This document shows positions 33,811 through 45,866 of a DNA stretch of 64,000 nucleotides, piece by piece. Source of the DNA: Plasmodium brasilianum. Taxonomy: Eukaryota; Apicomplexa; Aconoidasida; Haemosporida; Plasmodiidae. A program made the position numbers and the translations under genes. Where the stretch lies: positions 3,259,412 through 3,323,411 of the forward strand of contig NC_090125.1 in the NCBI RefSeq assembly GCF_023973825.1, given 5' to 3'. Position 1 is the first letter of the stretch; the number at the start of each line of letters is the position of its first letter. The notes beneath the pieces were generated by a model, which worked only from the letters and a program-made list of their open reading frames with translations, searched no databases and was not told the DNA's origin.

Positions 33811-36471
33811 ATGGATGTCTTTTGCATTTATACGTCCGGCGGGAAATTGTTAACGGAACATATATACGACAATCACATGAGGAATAGAAGCTTGCATAAT
33901 AACTATTTGCATAACAACTTGAAGTCCATCATAACGCAGAATAAGCAAAGCACGAATAATCAATGCATGTTGTTTCTTAGAGAAAAGGAAAAGGATAGTG
34001 TATTATTGGGGTGTTATTACAATAGTTTTGTGTATATAGTTAAGAGGGACAATTTATTTTTTATATCATTGAAGAGGAATGAAAACAATCCAGGGTTAAT
34101 TGTTGAGGTAATTCAAGAAATAGTTATAAGCATAAAGAAGTATTTTAACACGGATTGTTTAACTGAGCATATATTTATAAGGAACTATTCATCTGTAAAT
34201 TTTTTAATAAATGAAATTTTAGCACAAGGAGGAAAGCCTAGTTTGTTTGTTGATTCTATTTTGAGAAGTTTGGTTAAAAGTGAGTGTACTATATTAAATG
34301 AAACGTTAAGATATGCACCCATACCAAGTAACTTATATAATATGATTTCACAGAGGAGAAATAATTATTACATGTTGGGTGATACGGATGATGAGAATAA
34401 CATCAATAGTAGTTATAGCAATGGGAATAGTATAAACTCAATTGATGCATTGAATGTTTTTTGGAGATCGAACAACATAAACTATTCTATAAATGAGATT
34501 TTTATAGATATAATCGAGTATGTACATTGTATTGTATATAATAATAACTACTTGCTTCATTATGCTGTTCAAGGTAATGTACATATCAGATGCAACATAA
34601 ATGGTTTCACCTTGATTAAGCTGTATTTTAATATGGACATAGATTTAAGTAAGTCTATTGTACACTTTACTGTTAGATATGATAGATTATATAACACAGA
34701 TGGTACAGAAAATGAAAGGAATGTCTTATATTTTGTGCCTTTAAATGAAGAGTATATACTTATGAAATATTATGATTTCCGTCAACTAGTGCATCAGAGA
34801 ACTAATATTTTGGGTTACACCTCAAGATTCCCGTATGACGCATCGGAGCAGTTAACGGATGTTTTAAATATCCAGAGTGAAGCTGTGCCAACTGCTGAAT
34901 ATAGAACTACTGAGGAAGTTGAGAATTTCCAGAGGACAGTAAGTGAGGTCGACGAGCCCAATATACAAGAAGGTGGTGGGGAAAATATACAGAGGGAGTT
35001 TTCCCCCGCTGTTTTGGAACAAGCTCATGAGAATGAGGGTGCAGTCGGGAAGAATACGGATGAAAATGATGAAGATGAAAATGATGAAGATGAAAATGAT
35101 GAAGATGGAAAGAATGCAGATATGAAGAATGCAGATATGAAGAATGCAGATATGAAGAATGCAGATATGAAGAAGGCAGATATGAAGAAGGCAGATATGA
35201 AGAAGACAGATATGAAGAAGGCAGATAAAAAGAAGTTAGATAGAAAGAAGGCAGACAGAAAGAAGGTAGATAAGAAGAAGGGAGACAGAAAGAAGGCTGA
35301 TAGAAAGAAAGAGGATGCGAAAGATATGTTTATGAATAATTCTGTTGTGGATGATGAATGTAAGAATATGGGGGTTGATTCGTTTTTGGCGCAAAGTGCC
35401 AAAGGGGAAACTGCCGACACTGATGTGAGTAGTCAAAGATACATCTTTAAGGAATACTCCGATGAGGGAAGTAATGATCAAGAAGAGGTTGGTCAAAGGT
35501 ACATTTTTAAGGAGTACTTCGATGAGGAAAACAGTGCTGAGAAACAAGCCGATGAGGAAAACGGTGCAGAGAAACAAATCGATGAAGGAAACACTGCTGA
35601 AAGACAGATCAGTGGACCACGCATCAGTGCAGAATATTTTATCACAGGAAGTATGACCGAGGGTTACAGTGCAGAAGCAACTGTTAATAGTAATGAGGAG
35701 TACGTTTTCAAAAACTATGACGATGATGATATAATAAATAATAGCAATGACGCGGAAGATAATGAATCTGCAAGTAATAATAACAGTTTCGACTATATGG
35801 AAAGCAGAGAAAGAATAAACCTAAATAATGATATGAATAGTTATATTGTATATAATAGACCAAATGAAAAATTCAAATTGCCGATTATTGTAAAAGGTAA
35901 TGTGCAGTATATAGAATCAGAACATATGTACAAAATGAAACTGAAGGTCTTTTTCTATAATGTTGGTACAGCGCACAATAGTAATTTATTATTAACTCAC
36001 TATGAAGATATTTGTCTAAGTATCCCTGTGCACAATTTTATATGTTCAGTTAGTTTTCGTAGTGAAATAGGGCATATGGTATATAGAGATGATATAAAAT
36101 CAGTTGTATGGCATATCGAAAATGTTATAGATGTTAACATACCTGTATCAGCAACTATATCTATGCAAATAAAGCGTTCTGAGAATACAGAATTACCTCT
36201 ACATATTGATAACAGCATCCATCCATTAGTCTGCAATTGTAATGGACTTTATGATCACTGTATATGTGCCCATGCTTTCACTTATTGGAATAATAATACT
36301 TTGATATACTCTACTTTCAACTTTTCTGTTTTTGCTAGCTTAAAAATTAAAGGCTTTTCAGTTACTGGAAGAAAAGTAAACAGAATAGAAGTTGTTGAAC
36401 CTCAAAATTTAAGTGTACAGAAAAGATGTAGATATGCTACTGTCTTTAATAATATAGAGTTTAGACTTTAA
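33811..36471 (+). CDS. AP-3 complex medium (mu) subunit-like protein with large insertion
   Basis: Single exon, 886 residues from the ATG at 33811. That start is preferred over an in-frame ATG at 33727 because the mu family begins directly with the longin strand, here MDVFCIYTSGGKLL. The N-terminal longin part (about 1-150) ends with NFLINEILAQGG, matching the family's LDE(I/M)-D-G-P helix. The C-terminal mu-homology domain starts near residue 687 (LPIIVKGNVQYIE) and ends KRCRYATVFNNIEFRL. Between them is an insertion of over 300 residues with acidic DENDE repeats, a KADMK/KADRK array and Lys/Glu-rich blocks. Typical mu subunits are about 420 residues. AP-3 sorts cargo from endosome/Golgi to lysosome-like organelles. 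Choice of AP-3 over other AP complexes rests on gene order and overall look, so it is moderately sure. Confidence 0.8.
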   Translation: MDVFCIYTSGGKLLTEHIYDNHMRNRSLHNNYLHNNLKSIITQNKQSTNNQCMLFLREKEKDSVLLGCYYNSFVYIVKRDNLFFISLKRNENNPGLIVEVIQEIVISIKKYFNTDCLTEHIFIRNYSSVNFLINEILAQGGKPSLFVDSILRSLVKSECTILNETLRYAPIPSNLYNMISQRRNNYYMLGDTDDENNINSSYSNGNSINSIDALNVFWRSNNINYSINEIFIDIIEYVHCIVYNNNYLLHYAVQGNVHIRCNINGFTLIKLYFNMDIDLSKSIVHFTVRYDRLYNTDGTENERNVLYFVPLNEEYILMKYYDFRQLVHQRTNILGYTSRFPYDASEQLTDVLNIQSEAVPTAEYRTTEEVENFQRTVSEVDEPNIQEGGGENIQREFSPAVLEQAHENEGAVGKNTDENDEDENDEDENDEDGKNADMKNADMKNADMKNADMKKADMKKADMKKTDMKKADKKKLDRKKADRKKVDKKKGDRKKADRKKEDAKDMFMNNSVVDDECKNMGVDSFLAQSAKGETADTDVSSQRYIFKEYSDEGSNDQEEVGQRYIFKEYFDEENSAEKQADEENGAEKQIDEGNTAERQISGPRISAEYFITGSMTEGYSAEATVNSNEEYVFKNYDDDDIINNSNDAEDNESASNNNSFDYMESRERINLNNDMNSYIVYNRPNEKFKLPIIVKGNVQYIESEHMYKMKLKVFFYNVGTAHNSNLLLTHYEDICLSIPVHNFICSVSFRSEIGHMVYRDDIKSVVWHIENVIDVNIPVSATISMQIKRSENTELPLHIDNSIHPLVCNCNGLYDHCICAHAFTYWNNNTLIYSTFNFSVFASLKIKGFSVTGRKVNRIEVVEPQNLSVQKRCRYATVFNNIEFRL
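35062..35320 (+). repeat. In-frame 15-bp repeats in the AP-3 mu insertion
   Basis: Three copies of a 15-base unit encoding DENDE are followed by about fifteen copies of a 15-base unit encoding NADMK, drifting to KADMK and then KADRK. The frame is kept. The run changes from acidic to strongly basic within about 90 residues (roughly 418-503 of the protein). Confidence 0.88.
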
Positions 36472-36590
36472 AAAAAGGTAAGTGTAGTAGTGCAATGGGA
36501 TATACATTTCATGTAGATAAAAAAAAAAAAGGAGGGAAGGGGGAAAGAAACTGAGTGTGTGAGGAAGTGTTGATCGGAAGGTATATGTAT

Positions 36591-36643
<53 letters not shown>

Positions 36644-36880
36644 TATATAGGTAGATAGATATAGATATATGTTATATATATGGAACGTATATTAAAAAAG
36701 CACATACAATAAAAGACGAAGAAATATGAGAGAGTAAAAAGGAGCCAAGCGCGATATTTTAGAAATGGTAGTGTTAACGTTAGCGTTTGAATTATGCTGT
36801 CTGTTTATTAAATTAAAATAATTTATCGTTATTTTTATTTTATTTTATTTTTTCCTCCTTGCTTTCTGGCTGTGTGCTAA
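36472..36880. other. Spacer between convergent AP-3 mu and coiled-coil genes
   Basis: Both genes point into it, so it must hold two 3' UTRs and poly-A sites. It contains TATATG microsatellite at 36585-36670 and an A-rich stretch near 36518-36545. Nothing else seen. Confidence 0.7.
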
Positions 36881-39800
36881 TCACAGATGCTTTCCTTTGG
36901 CTAATATTTTGGATTCTGTTAAAAATAGCCAACCAAATTAAGAAGAACAAAAAAAGGAAATATAATCTGTGTATTTTCATAGCTAGAAAAAAAAAAAAAA
37001 AAATAGTAGTTGTATGCAGTTACAGATATATATATACAGACGTGCTTCACAAATACCTAATTTTATTGTATTTTCAAGATCTTGAGTGTCGTCAACCCTA
37101 TAATAGCGGCACATAAAAAAATGAGAGGAAAATAGCGAGCAGTTAAAATTTTAAGTAGTCAAAATTTTGAATTGTGAATTAGTTCGACAGTAGAAGTTGA
37201 AATCGAAATCGTTCTTTATTTATGCACATACTCTACAATGCTACATTGTATTGTACTGTATTGTGCTATATTACACTATTTTATGTTATAATATATATTC
37301 AAATATTCATTTTATCAATTCATGCACTTTTAAATGCAATATAGTTATACTGTAGTTTTACCTTATGGCTATATTACATTTTTTATTTTATTTTATTTTT
37401 TTTTTTTTACCTGCACATGTTCTTGTGAAAGTCAACGTTTTTATACAAGTTTATAATTTCCAAAAATTCTAAAGACTAAAAAAAAAAAAAAAAAGAAAAG
37501 GTAAATAAAATGATTGTAGTTTAAATTATCCCCTTTGTGTATATGCGTGTCACTGTGTACGCAACTATGTACATACCTTATAGGACCTGCTAATATGTCC
37601 ATTTTCCCTCTTTTATTTGGCATTAAAAAAAAAAAAAAAAGAAAAGAAGAAAAGAAGAAATAAAAAATAAAAAATAAAAAATAATAAAAAAAGATCATTT
37701 GAAGTTGTAAAACTGTTATGCACATTGAAAGTTTTATTTCCAAATTATTAATTTGTTATTTTATTTGTTTTATTTTTTATTTTATTTTTTTTTACGTTTT
37801 TCTGAGTAATTTTCATGAGGATCTCAATTGTTACTTTTAAATTTTTTATATACTGCAACATGTCTTCGTTTGAGTGAAACTCCATCATATCCTGCAAGAG
37901 ATCGTCAGGGTGAATGTGCAGTCGTAGTATATACTGATATATGCCAACGTTTGTGTATTGGGACCGATATAAATACTGGAACATTCATATTTGCACACAC
38001 ATATATATATATACATATGTATATATGTTCATATGTATTTATGTTCACATTTATGTGTGAACAAAATATCCTATGCGTTTGCATCTAATCTATGCGCAGA
38101 AGGTTGATTACCTCCATATTTATAGAGTGGAAATAATTATTTTGTTTTTCCAAAAATTTTTTTATTTTGTCCAATTTTATATTAATGTCTTCTAATTCTT
38201 TTTCGCTTCAATTGAGAATGGCGAAGAATTGTACAGCAAGATAAGTAATAAAAAGGTGAAAGGAATATAAAGAATTTTATTTATGATTATGTATATATAT
38301 TTGTATTAAATTTTTTTTTTTTCATTGAAGTCTCTTTTTTATAAAGCAATATATATAAACCTTGCAAATACGAGCTTGTAGAGGTCGTATATATCCTCTG
38401 ATATTTTTTCCTTTTCCTAAAGTGAAAGAGCAACACAGGAAAATAGTCGCGTTCGTGTTAATATATATACGTATGTATGTATGTATGTATGGATGTATAT
38501 ACGTTTATACATGTATATACTTAGATCTTCATACGCATATATATATAAGATTACATATACATGTGCAAATATTTCCAATTCATTATTACATTTAGGATTT
38601 TTTTCCTCAATATGTTTTTATCTTCTGAAAAAGTGTTTATGATTTCATTGTTTAAGCTTATGTATTCCTTAATGGTATCCTGAGTAATACAAAAAAGGAG
38701 GAAAAAAAAAAAAAAGAAAATTATATTATAATGAATGAAATGGAAACGATTGAAGCATTGGAAAGTCATGGAAAGGATAAAAAAAAAATGTAATGATCCT
38801 CCTTTTGCAAAAAGGGAAGAAAAAGAATAAGTTTAAGTTAGTATGAACAGAGGTGATAGTTTAATTTTTATTTTACTTCAAGTCTCTTCTGCGATAACTC
38901 TTCCTCTTTTTGTAATAAATTTTTTTTATTTTCAATGTCTAGGAACTTTTGATTTATGTCGTAAATGTCCGTAACTCCCTGAGAGTTAATATTTAGGTGA
39001 AATGAAAAAAAAAAAAAAAATTAAGGATTAAATGGGCTTATACGAGCATATATATACAAATACACAAGTATGCATTATTCGCTGCTTTATATTTTAAGTT
39101 TTTATATAATTCATATTAGTTCCTGAGTCTTTTCAAATTTGTCCATGTTCCCCATCTTCACATGGATATGTAGACGTTTATTTTGTTTATTCTTTCATTT
39201 ATCTATTCTTTGTTTTTATTACTGTTGCTTCCCTCAACTTTGATATGGTAGCATATATATTGCTCGCATTTTCAAAAATGTTGGAGGCATTTAATTTTAG
39301 ATAATTATTATACAGTAGATAGTAAATAAGAAGTTTCTTGAATTTTCTTTTTTCTTGCATCATTAATGCTATATCTGCGTTGTTTAACTTATTATTTTTG
39401 TATTCATTGATCATCTCCCTAAATAGAATAAAAAAGAAGAAAAAGAAAAAGAAATATTAATTAGGAATAGTACATGTCTTTTTTTATTTAACCTCTTCTA
39501 TGTGCTCATCGTTCTAATGAAATAAACATTATCCTTGCATGCCATAAAAAGACAGAGAGAGAAACAACAGTTTTACATATATATATATGCAAGTATTTTT
39601 ATACCTTCTTATCCTTAATATATTGCTGTGTTCCTTATTAACATTCATGTATTTAAGTATTTCTTCATTCTTGTTTTTGGCTTTTACAATTTCCTGCCAA
39701 TAGGTAGATGCCACGTATAGAAGTGTGTGTTGCGCTTTTCTGCAATTCCCTTCTTTTTGCTTTTTTTCTTTTATCGCCTTCATGCGATATGCGCATATAC

Positions 39801-41178
39801 AGATATATATATTCATATTTATATCTATACAGCATGTATATTACTTATGCCTGAAGTACTTATTTTACCGTTTTTTTCTCATCAATGGATTTCCTCAAAT
39901 TTTTATTTTCTGACGTGATTTTCCTGTTGTTCAAAGGGGAAAAGGAAAAATTAGGGTGAACTAGGAACACCAGTATACGTATATAGGGAGTAATATGGGT
40001 ATTCTCACGTTTTAGGATATTTTTTTTTATATACTTCCTTCTTTTTATTACTGTATGTTATTATGAAGCTGTCTTTCACTATTTTTTAAACTATTTACAG
40101 TTCTTTCTAAGGAATTTAAATAGAAGTATAATAACTTCTTTTCTTTCTGTTTCGAGTAAAAGGAACAGAAATAGACATTGTTAAGTGGTTTATGCATATA
40201 ATTTTCAATTTGGAATTTGTTAACGACTTACACATGTATATATGTATGGACATATGTGCATACATATATATATATGTTTAACTAGTACCTTCACCCTTTG
40301 TAGCATTATTTGGTACGTATATTTAGAATGCTTTAGATTTTCAAATTTGTTTAATATCTCCTCATTTTTCGCTTTCAGTTCATCATATTCCTTATTTGGG
40401 AACCCATAAGGGTGTGTATGTATAATGGTATATATATATATACATACACATACATATATATATTTATGTTTATGTGTGAATTTTTCAGGTATTTCCATTC
40501 TATGTGCATATACAAACAATGGCTGAAACTAATTTATAAGCCTCTTATTATTACAATTTTTTGTTGTCCGAGGGAAATTTTGTTTAGTTTTAATTCTCTA
40601 TTTAATAATTCCAAATTTTTCTATATTAAAAGTAAAGCAAACTTATGTAGAGGAAAGTATATTTCAAAGTATTTCTTCATGCACTTTCGCTATGAGTTGC
40701 TCTTATTTGTTATGTTTTATTTTGATTTATTTATTTTTTTTTTTTTTTTGTTTTATCTTCTTTCTTCGATTTATTTGTTCTATTCGTTTTATTTCTCTGT
40801 ATTAGCGTTTTACCTTGGTATTCTCATATTTACTAAATGTTGATTCCCCCTTTTCTTTTATGAAGTTAAATTTCTTCTTTACAGAATAAACAATATCCTC
40901 GGTATTTTCATTAAGCTTTTCATTGTCTTTCTAAAAAAAAAAAAAAACAGTAAAAGAGTTTGTTGCTTATATAAAGAAAACTCCTCATCTGCTGATACCT
41001 CCTCGAAAAAGGATGGTAGTTATAGTTTACTAATAAAATTACTTCGTATGTTCTTATATACATATATATGTGTATATATATGTACTAACGTATTCTTCTG
41101 TTGTTTTATATATTGTACTTTATAAAAGGGAACTAAATCCTTTAGATTAGTTAACTTATCGCTGTTTTGATTTTTCAT
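36881..41178 (-). CDS. 16-exon coiled-coil protein, likely outer dynein arm docking complex subunit
   Basis: Reconstructed exons: 41178-41119, 40930-40814, 40620-40555, 40390-40289, 40146-40052, 39923-39869, 39693-39605, 39418-39223, 38978-38877, 38679-38590, 38416-38361, 38205-38112, 37891-37796, 37475-37411, 37097-37057, 36915-36881. Every junction has GT and AG ends and agreeing phase, and they sum to 1359 bases, 452 residues. The protein is almost all predicted coiled coil, Lys/Glu/Asn-rich, with no membrane segment. Residues SKLREATGVTDIYDINQKFL in the middle, followed by a Leu/Glu-rich helix, resemble the conserved block of CCDC114/CCDC151 (ODAD1/ODAD3, algal DC2/ODA10), which anchor outer dynein arms to axonemal doublets. 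In Plasmodium axonemes occur only in male gametes. The family call is from motif memory; the gene model is strong. Confidence 0.72.
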
Positions 41179-42559
41179 TTTTGATTTTTCATTTCTGAAT
41201 TATTTCTATTTTTTTTTTTTTTTTAATAGTCTAATTCATCTTATTATATGGGTAACGTAGTAAAAGAGAAGGATTAAAGGAAAAAAAAACAATGCTAATA
41301 ATAATTATATTTTAATTAAGCTCTATTTTTATGGATATAGATACGTGTATGCGAACATATAGGGATATGGGATATTCCGAGCACAGGAGTAATATTAACA
41401 CTTTTTATATTTTTTATATTATTATTTACTTATTTATACACATTACATTCACCACATCTGTCATCGATTTCGTTCATTCGTTTTGTTTCGTTTCGTTTTT
41501 TTCCTTTTTTTTATGCTCCTCTTTAATTACAAAAAAAATTATTTTTTAAAAAAAATTAGACAAGATAAGTACAAGAGATATATAAGCAGTTAGACAATTT
41601 ATCACCATATGAAACTGAAAAAAAGTGTTTGTTTGTTTGTTTTTTTTTCCTTTTTTTTTCTCCAATTTATTGCTATGTAGACTTAGCATTTTTAAAAAAT
41701 AGGTTCGGTTTGGAAGATTTTTGTTTGATTACATATTTCGCATTAACTGATATACAAATGAAAGCGTTTATAAATATTTTTATGTATTAAAATTATAAGT
41801 AGTTTATTTTAACTGTAAAAAAGCACACACGCAAGCACATATATATATGTATATGTGTGTATATATGTACATTCATGCTCTTTTTGGGAATTTGCGAACG
41901 CGTGAAAGTATTCTCCAATAAGGAAAATTTTTAAAAAATTGTTAAATGAATTCGGAACATTGAGGAGAAGGGTGCACACACTTAATATAAAAGTGTTTTA
42001 TATTTTTTTATTTCATTTTAGCATTTTTAAAAGTACCAAAAATAAACTCTTATTAGAATATGTAATTTATGAGTAAGTAAACGAATAAGTTAAATGTGTG
42101 AATAAATGTATAAAAAAATCAAGTAAAAAAGTAAAACAAATATATATTATTTGATCAAAACATACAGCATATATAACAAAAATGTGGGGAGATAAAAAAA
42201 AAAAAAAACATGCAAACAAATTTGTGTTATATTTAAAAATTTATTTCATCTGCATAATATTTGAAAAGCATGTAGCTTGCACGTAATAAAACATATTTTC
42301 TTTTAAGTGAAGAATTTATGCGAATTTATCACTTTTATCGAATTATTTTTGTATATATTGTTCTTATCCTTCTATCGAATATGTAGTTGCGCTTTTGACT
42401 TGCTTACTCTTGACGTGCTCTCTTTAGACTTACCTTTTTTTTTTTTTTTTTTTCCTTTCTTTTTTCTGAACAACCACTAGCAATTTGTTGCATATTTCTT
42501 CCTTGTTCAGAATTTTTTTTTTTTCGAGCCTTTGATTTGTTTATTTTTTTGCTTTTCCT
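41179..42559. other. Spacer between the coiled-coil and allantoicase genes
   Basis: Holds the promoter of the coiled-coil gene and the 3' UTR of the allantoicase gene, both minus. T runs at 41211-41224, 41640-41660 and 42436-42453; A run at 42195-42209. No gene seen. Confidence 0.7.
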
Positions 42560-44014
42560 TCAGGGTGGAGTGGACAACACTGTTCCTATGACATTTACCT
42601 GAGAAATTCCGCCATCCGGATGAAGGGAAATTTTAAAGTGTGTTGCTGTTCTCTCCATAAGTGTAAAATTATATTCTAATAAATTAAAATTGTAGAATGT
42701 TTTTTTATGATCTGTAGCTATTTTACATGGAGGTAGCTGTAACCAGTCAATTTTTTTTTTTTCTAATTTTTCATCTTCTTCAAAAATTCTTTTTTGCTCT
42801 AGTAAGTCTAAAGTAAGAATATCTATGCAATCAAGCAAATATATTTGTATACACTCTGGATGATCATATTTATAATTTCCTATGTCAATTGTAAAGTTTT
42901 CAATTATACCTCTAACACCAAATTTAAAGATAGAAATGTTTTTAATAGAATTATATGATAGTGTTCTTAAGATTATAGGAGGTCTATTAAATAATCTTTT
43001 AGTACAAAATCCATCTGTTTTATATGAATCAATAATATATTTTGGGTGTCCTTTATAAATATTATCACAATGATAATAAATTAAAGTACATCCATTTTCA
43101 GGTTTATTTAAAAATATTTTTTGTTTTGATACAATTGTATGTTTTTTAAATAAAGAAACAAATTCTCCATAAAATTTTATGTTATTTATACCTCCATCTG
43201 GATATAAATTAATTCTTATATGTGTCCAAGGTTTAATTAAAGACTGGTCATTAATTTTAAAATAGTATACTCTTTTTTTATTGGTACATTTTAAAAAGTC
43301 TACACAATCTGCTTGAAGTAATTCAACCCATGGAGTATTTTGATTTTCTAATATATCTGAAATAGATTTATCTATTTTATATGATTCCAAAAAATTATAA
43401 CTTTTTCTTTTTATTATTTTTTCTTCTTTCCCTTCTGCTTCGTTAATTATAAATTCTTCTTCTTTAATTATCTCATCTATGCAAGAATTTTCTACAACTT
43501 CAATCGATAAATGTGGACATATATCATCATCCATATTATCAAAATTTAATTCCAGACCATATATAATACTTGGGTACTTCAATTTCAGTATTAACCATTC
43601 ATGTCCTACATCTCTTCTTCTTCTAGTTATCCATCCTATTTTTTCTTCAATCATTAAATTTTCAGATTTACTTATCGATTCATCTGTTACAAATAGAACC
43701 TTAGAACCGAAATGTTTTGATAAGACATTAGTAAAATTGAAAAAATTTACATCATTTATGCATTCAATTTCTTTAGATGGGATTTTTGTACTCTTACTTA
43801 TTATCCAGCTAAAAATGTTATTAAAAATGTTTAAAAATTTTTTTTTTTTTCTTTTTTTCAACTTGTAGGTTTTTCTACTAATATTATTTCCTTCTCCTTC
43901 ATCACTCTCATCTGCTTCAGTTTCCTGTAGTTTTCTTTTTCTTGAAATTTTCGTTTCATTTACTTTGCTTAGTACTTTGCTTTCTTCCTCATTTGTTCTT
44001 TCTTGTTCGTTCAT
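42560..44014 (-). CDS. Allantoicase-like protein
   Basis: Single exon, 484 residues. Allantoicase hydrolyses allantoate to ureidoglycolate and urea. Two tandem allantoicase-repeat domains are visible. The first (about 95-290) has GWITRRRRDVGHEWLILKLK, the family signature, and HIRINLYPDGGINNIKFYG. The second (about 320-480) has DGFCTKRLF, the strand IIENFTIDIGNYKYDHPE, and HFKISLHPDGGISQVNV. The HPDGGI/YPDGGI pair is diagnostic. The first 70 residues are an extra lysine-rich, acidic and low-complexity extension ahead of the domain, with no clear signal peptide. The second repeat lacks the full TRR/H pattern of active enzymes, so activity is uncertain. No other ureide-pathway gene is nearby. 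Confidence 0.9.
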   Translation of the reverse strand: MNEQERTNEEESKVLSKVNETKISRKRKLQETEADESDEGEGNNISRKTYKLKKRKKKKFLNIFNNIFSWIISKSTKIPSKEIECINDVNFFNFTNVLSKHFGSKVLFVTDESISKSENLMIEEKIGWITRRRRDVGHEWLILKLKYPSIIYGLELNFDNMDDDICPHLSIEVVENSCIDEIIKEEEFIINEAEGKEEKIIKRKSYNFLESYKIDKSISDILENQNTPWVELLQADCVDFLKCTNKKRVYYFKINDQSLIKPWTHIRINLYPDGGINNIKFYGEFVSLFKKHTIVSKQKIFLNKPENGCTLIYYHCDNIYKGHPKYIIDSYKTDGFCTKRLFNRPPIILRTLSYNSIKNISIFKFGVRGIIENFTIDIGNYKYDHPECIQIYLLDCIDILTLDLLEQKRIFEEDEKLEKKKIDWLQLPPCKIATDHKKTFYNFNLLEYNFTLMERTATHFKISLHPDGGISQVNVIGTVLSTPP

Positions 44015-45809
44015 TGTGATTTATTTATTTTTTTCTTCACCTTTATTTTTATGTTTTTCTTTTTTCTTGTCTGCTTTTCTTGTTATCTTTTTATTTTATT
44101 TTTAACTTATGCACATTTAGTTCTTGAAAAAAAAAAGCTATGCATACATATGGACATGATATGGTGCATGCTGGCAAATGGACCTAGCCAGAAAGAAATG
44201 CATATATAATATATACATATGTATGTCTAGTCTATAAGCCTGCATATTAAAACATATGGTCATGTACACATATGCAAATACATACATATTACAGCGTGTG
44301 GCGTTGCAATATAAGCGCAATACAAGAAACCTATTTTTTTGTATGACAGGAAAAAATCAATGTGGTGTTCTTATGATGTGTACAAAAAAGGACTGCGTAA
44401 TAAATACATATTGCAAATAAAAATAAAAAAGAAAGTACATTATTTATTTGTGTATCTTTCTCTTAAATTGTGAGAAAAGTATAGAGGTAAATGCATACCC
44501 CTAAACATATATATATGACATTTAAAAATTTTTTTTTCCTTATAATTAAAATATGTACATCATTTTAATGTGCTACTACTGCTTAACATACAAATATAAT
44601 CACAATGCGCATATATGTATATGTACATTTATGGTCTTGCATGTACCTATTTTTTCCTAATTATAGGTAATTTTGGTTATGTGTAGGTATTTTTGCATTT
44701 ATGCAGATAAGCATATGCAAATGTACCAGTGGTGGCTCAGGTACTTTTTACTATCTATCTGTTGTGTAAACGAAAAAAAAGTTTTTATTTGATGTACTAA
44801 GGTGAAGCAGTCTATATTTTGTTTAAATACTTCACCCAAAAAAAGGTGGTAATTTCATATACAAAATTCCTATATGGTTACCATACAGCTATGGCCAATG
44901 TAAAAATTACTGCACTGTTGTAATTATTATTACGTGTAATGACTATAAGCATAGCTTCTCTGGCTGCTATAGCTGCCGTTTGCTGAAGTTAGTGAGTACG
45001 TAAGAAAAACTTTATAAAATTCATCTTTTTAAAATATTAATGATACAAAATTATGACGTTCGGCTTCTTAACATTTACGAAGCATAATTATAAGAACTGA
45101 TATATGCACAAAATGCATACACATGGGTAAAGATCCAATTACTTATTTACAGACGTATTAATGAAATGTGTTTCTTAATACTTTTTTTTTTCTTTTTTTT
45201 TTTTTTTTGTGTTCATATGGAAAAATAGTTCTTTGCTCTTACGTAATGATGACTGTATTTCAGTGAAAAGGAAATAAACACGCCTTACTGTTTTGTTAAT
45301 TATTAATTAATTCGTTATTAATTTTTTATTAATCTTAACAAAATACGTTCTTGAAATAAGGAAAAATGTATATCACATCGTAACAAGGAATATGTTATGC
45401 GGAACTCTTCATATTATTCCTTAAGGGGTTATACGTGAAATGCGAAGAAAAATTATTTAGTTTGCAAATGGGGGATTGTAGAAGCCGTCTTCTTACATAT
45501 ATATATATATATATATATAATAGGTAATTTGTATATATGAATATGTATAAGTATACGTGTACGTATACATATATGCGTATGTATATAATACTTTTTAAAA
45601 ACATCGTGCTTACATAAAAAAATAGTACACTGAGGTATATATAACTACTCCAAATGTTCCTCCACATTTTTGAACGTTTTTTCTTAAAAGTATATTTTCA
45701 TGTAAAAGTTTGAATTCAAGTAATTTTTGCTAGAAATTTTTTTTTTTTTTTTCTTTACGTGTGTAACAATATAACAATTGAAATAGTTGAGAATATGGAA
45801 TAAATAAAA

Positions 45810-45866
<57 letters not shown>

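Noticed and set aside
33238..33827. Minus-strand frames repeating YPRCICTQANIYTH
   Set aside because: The 35-bp array read in all three frames; no start context, domain or splice logic.
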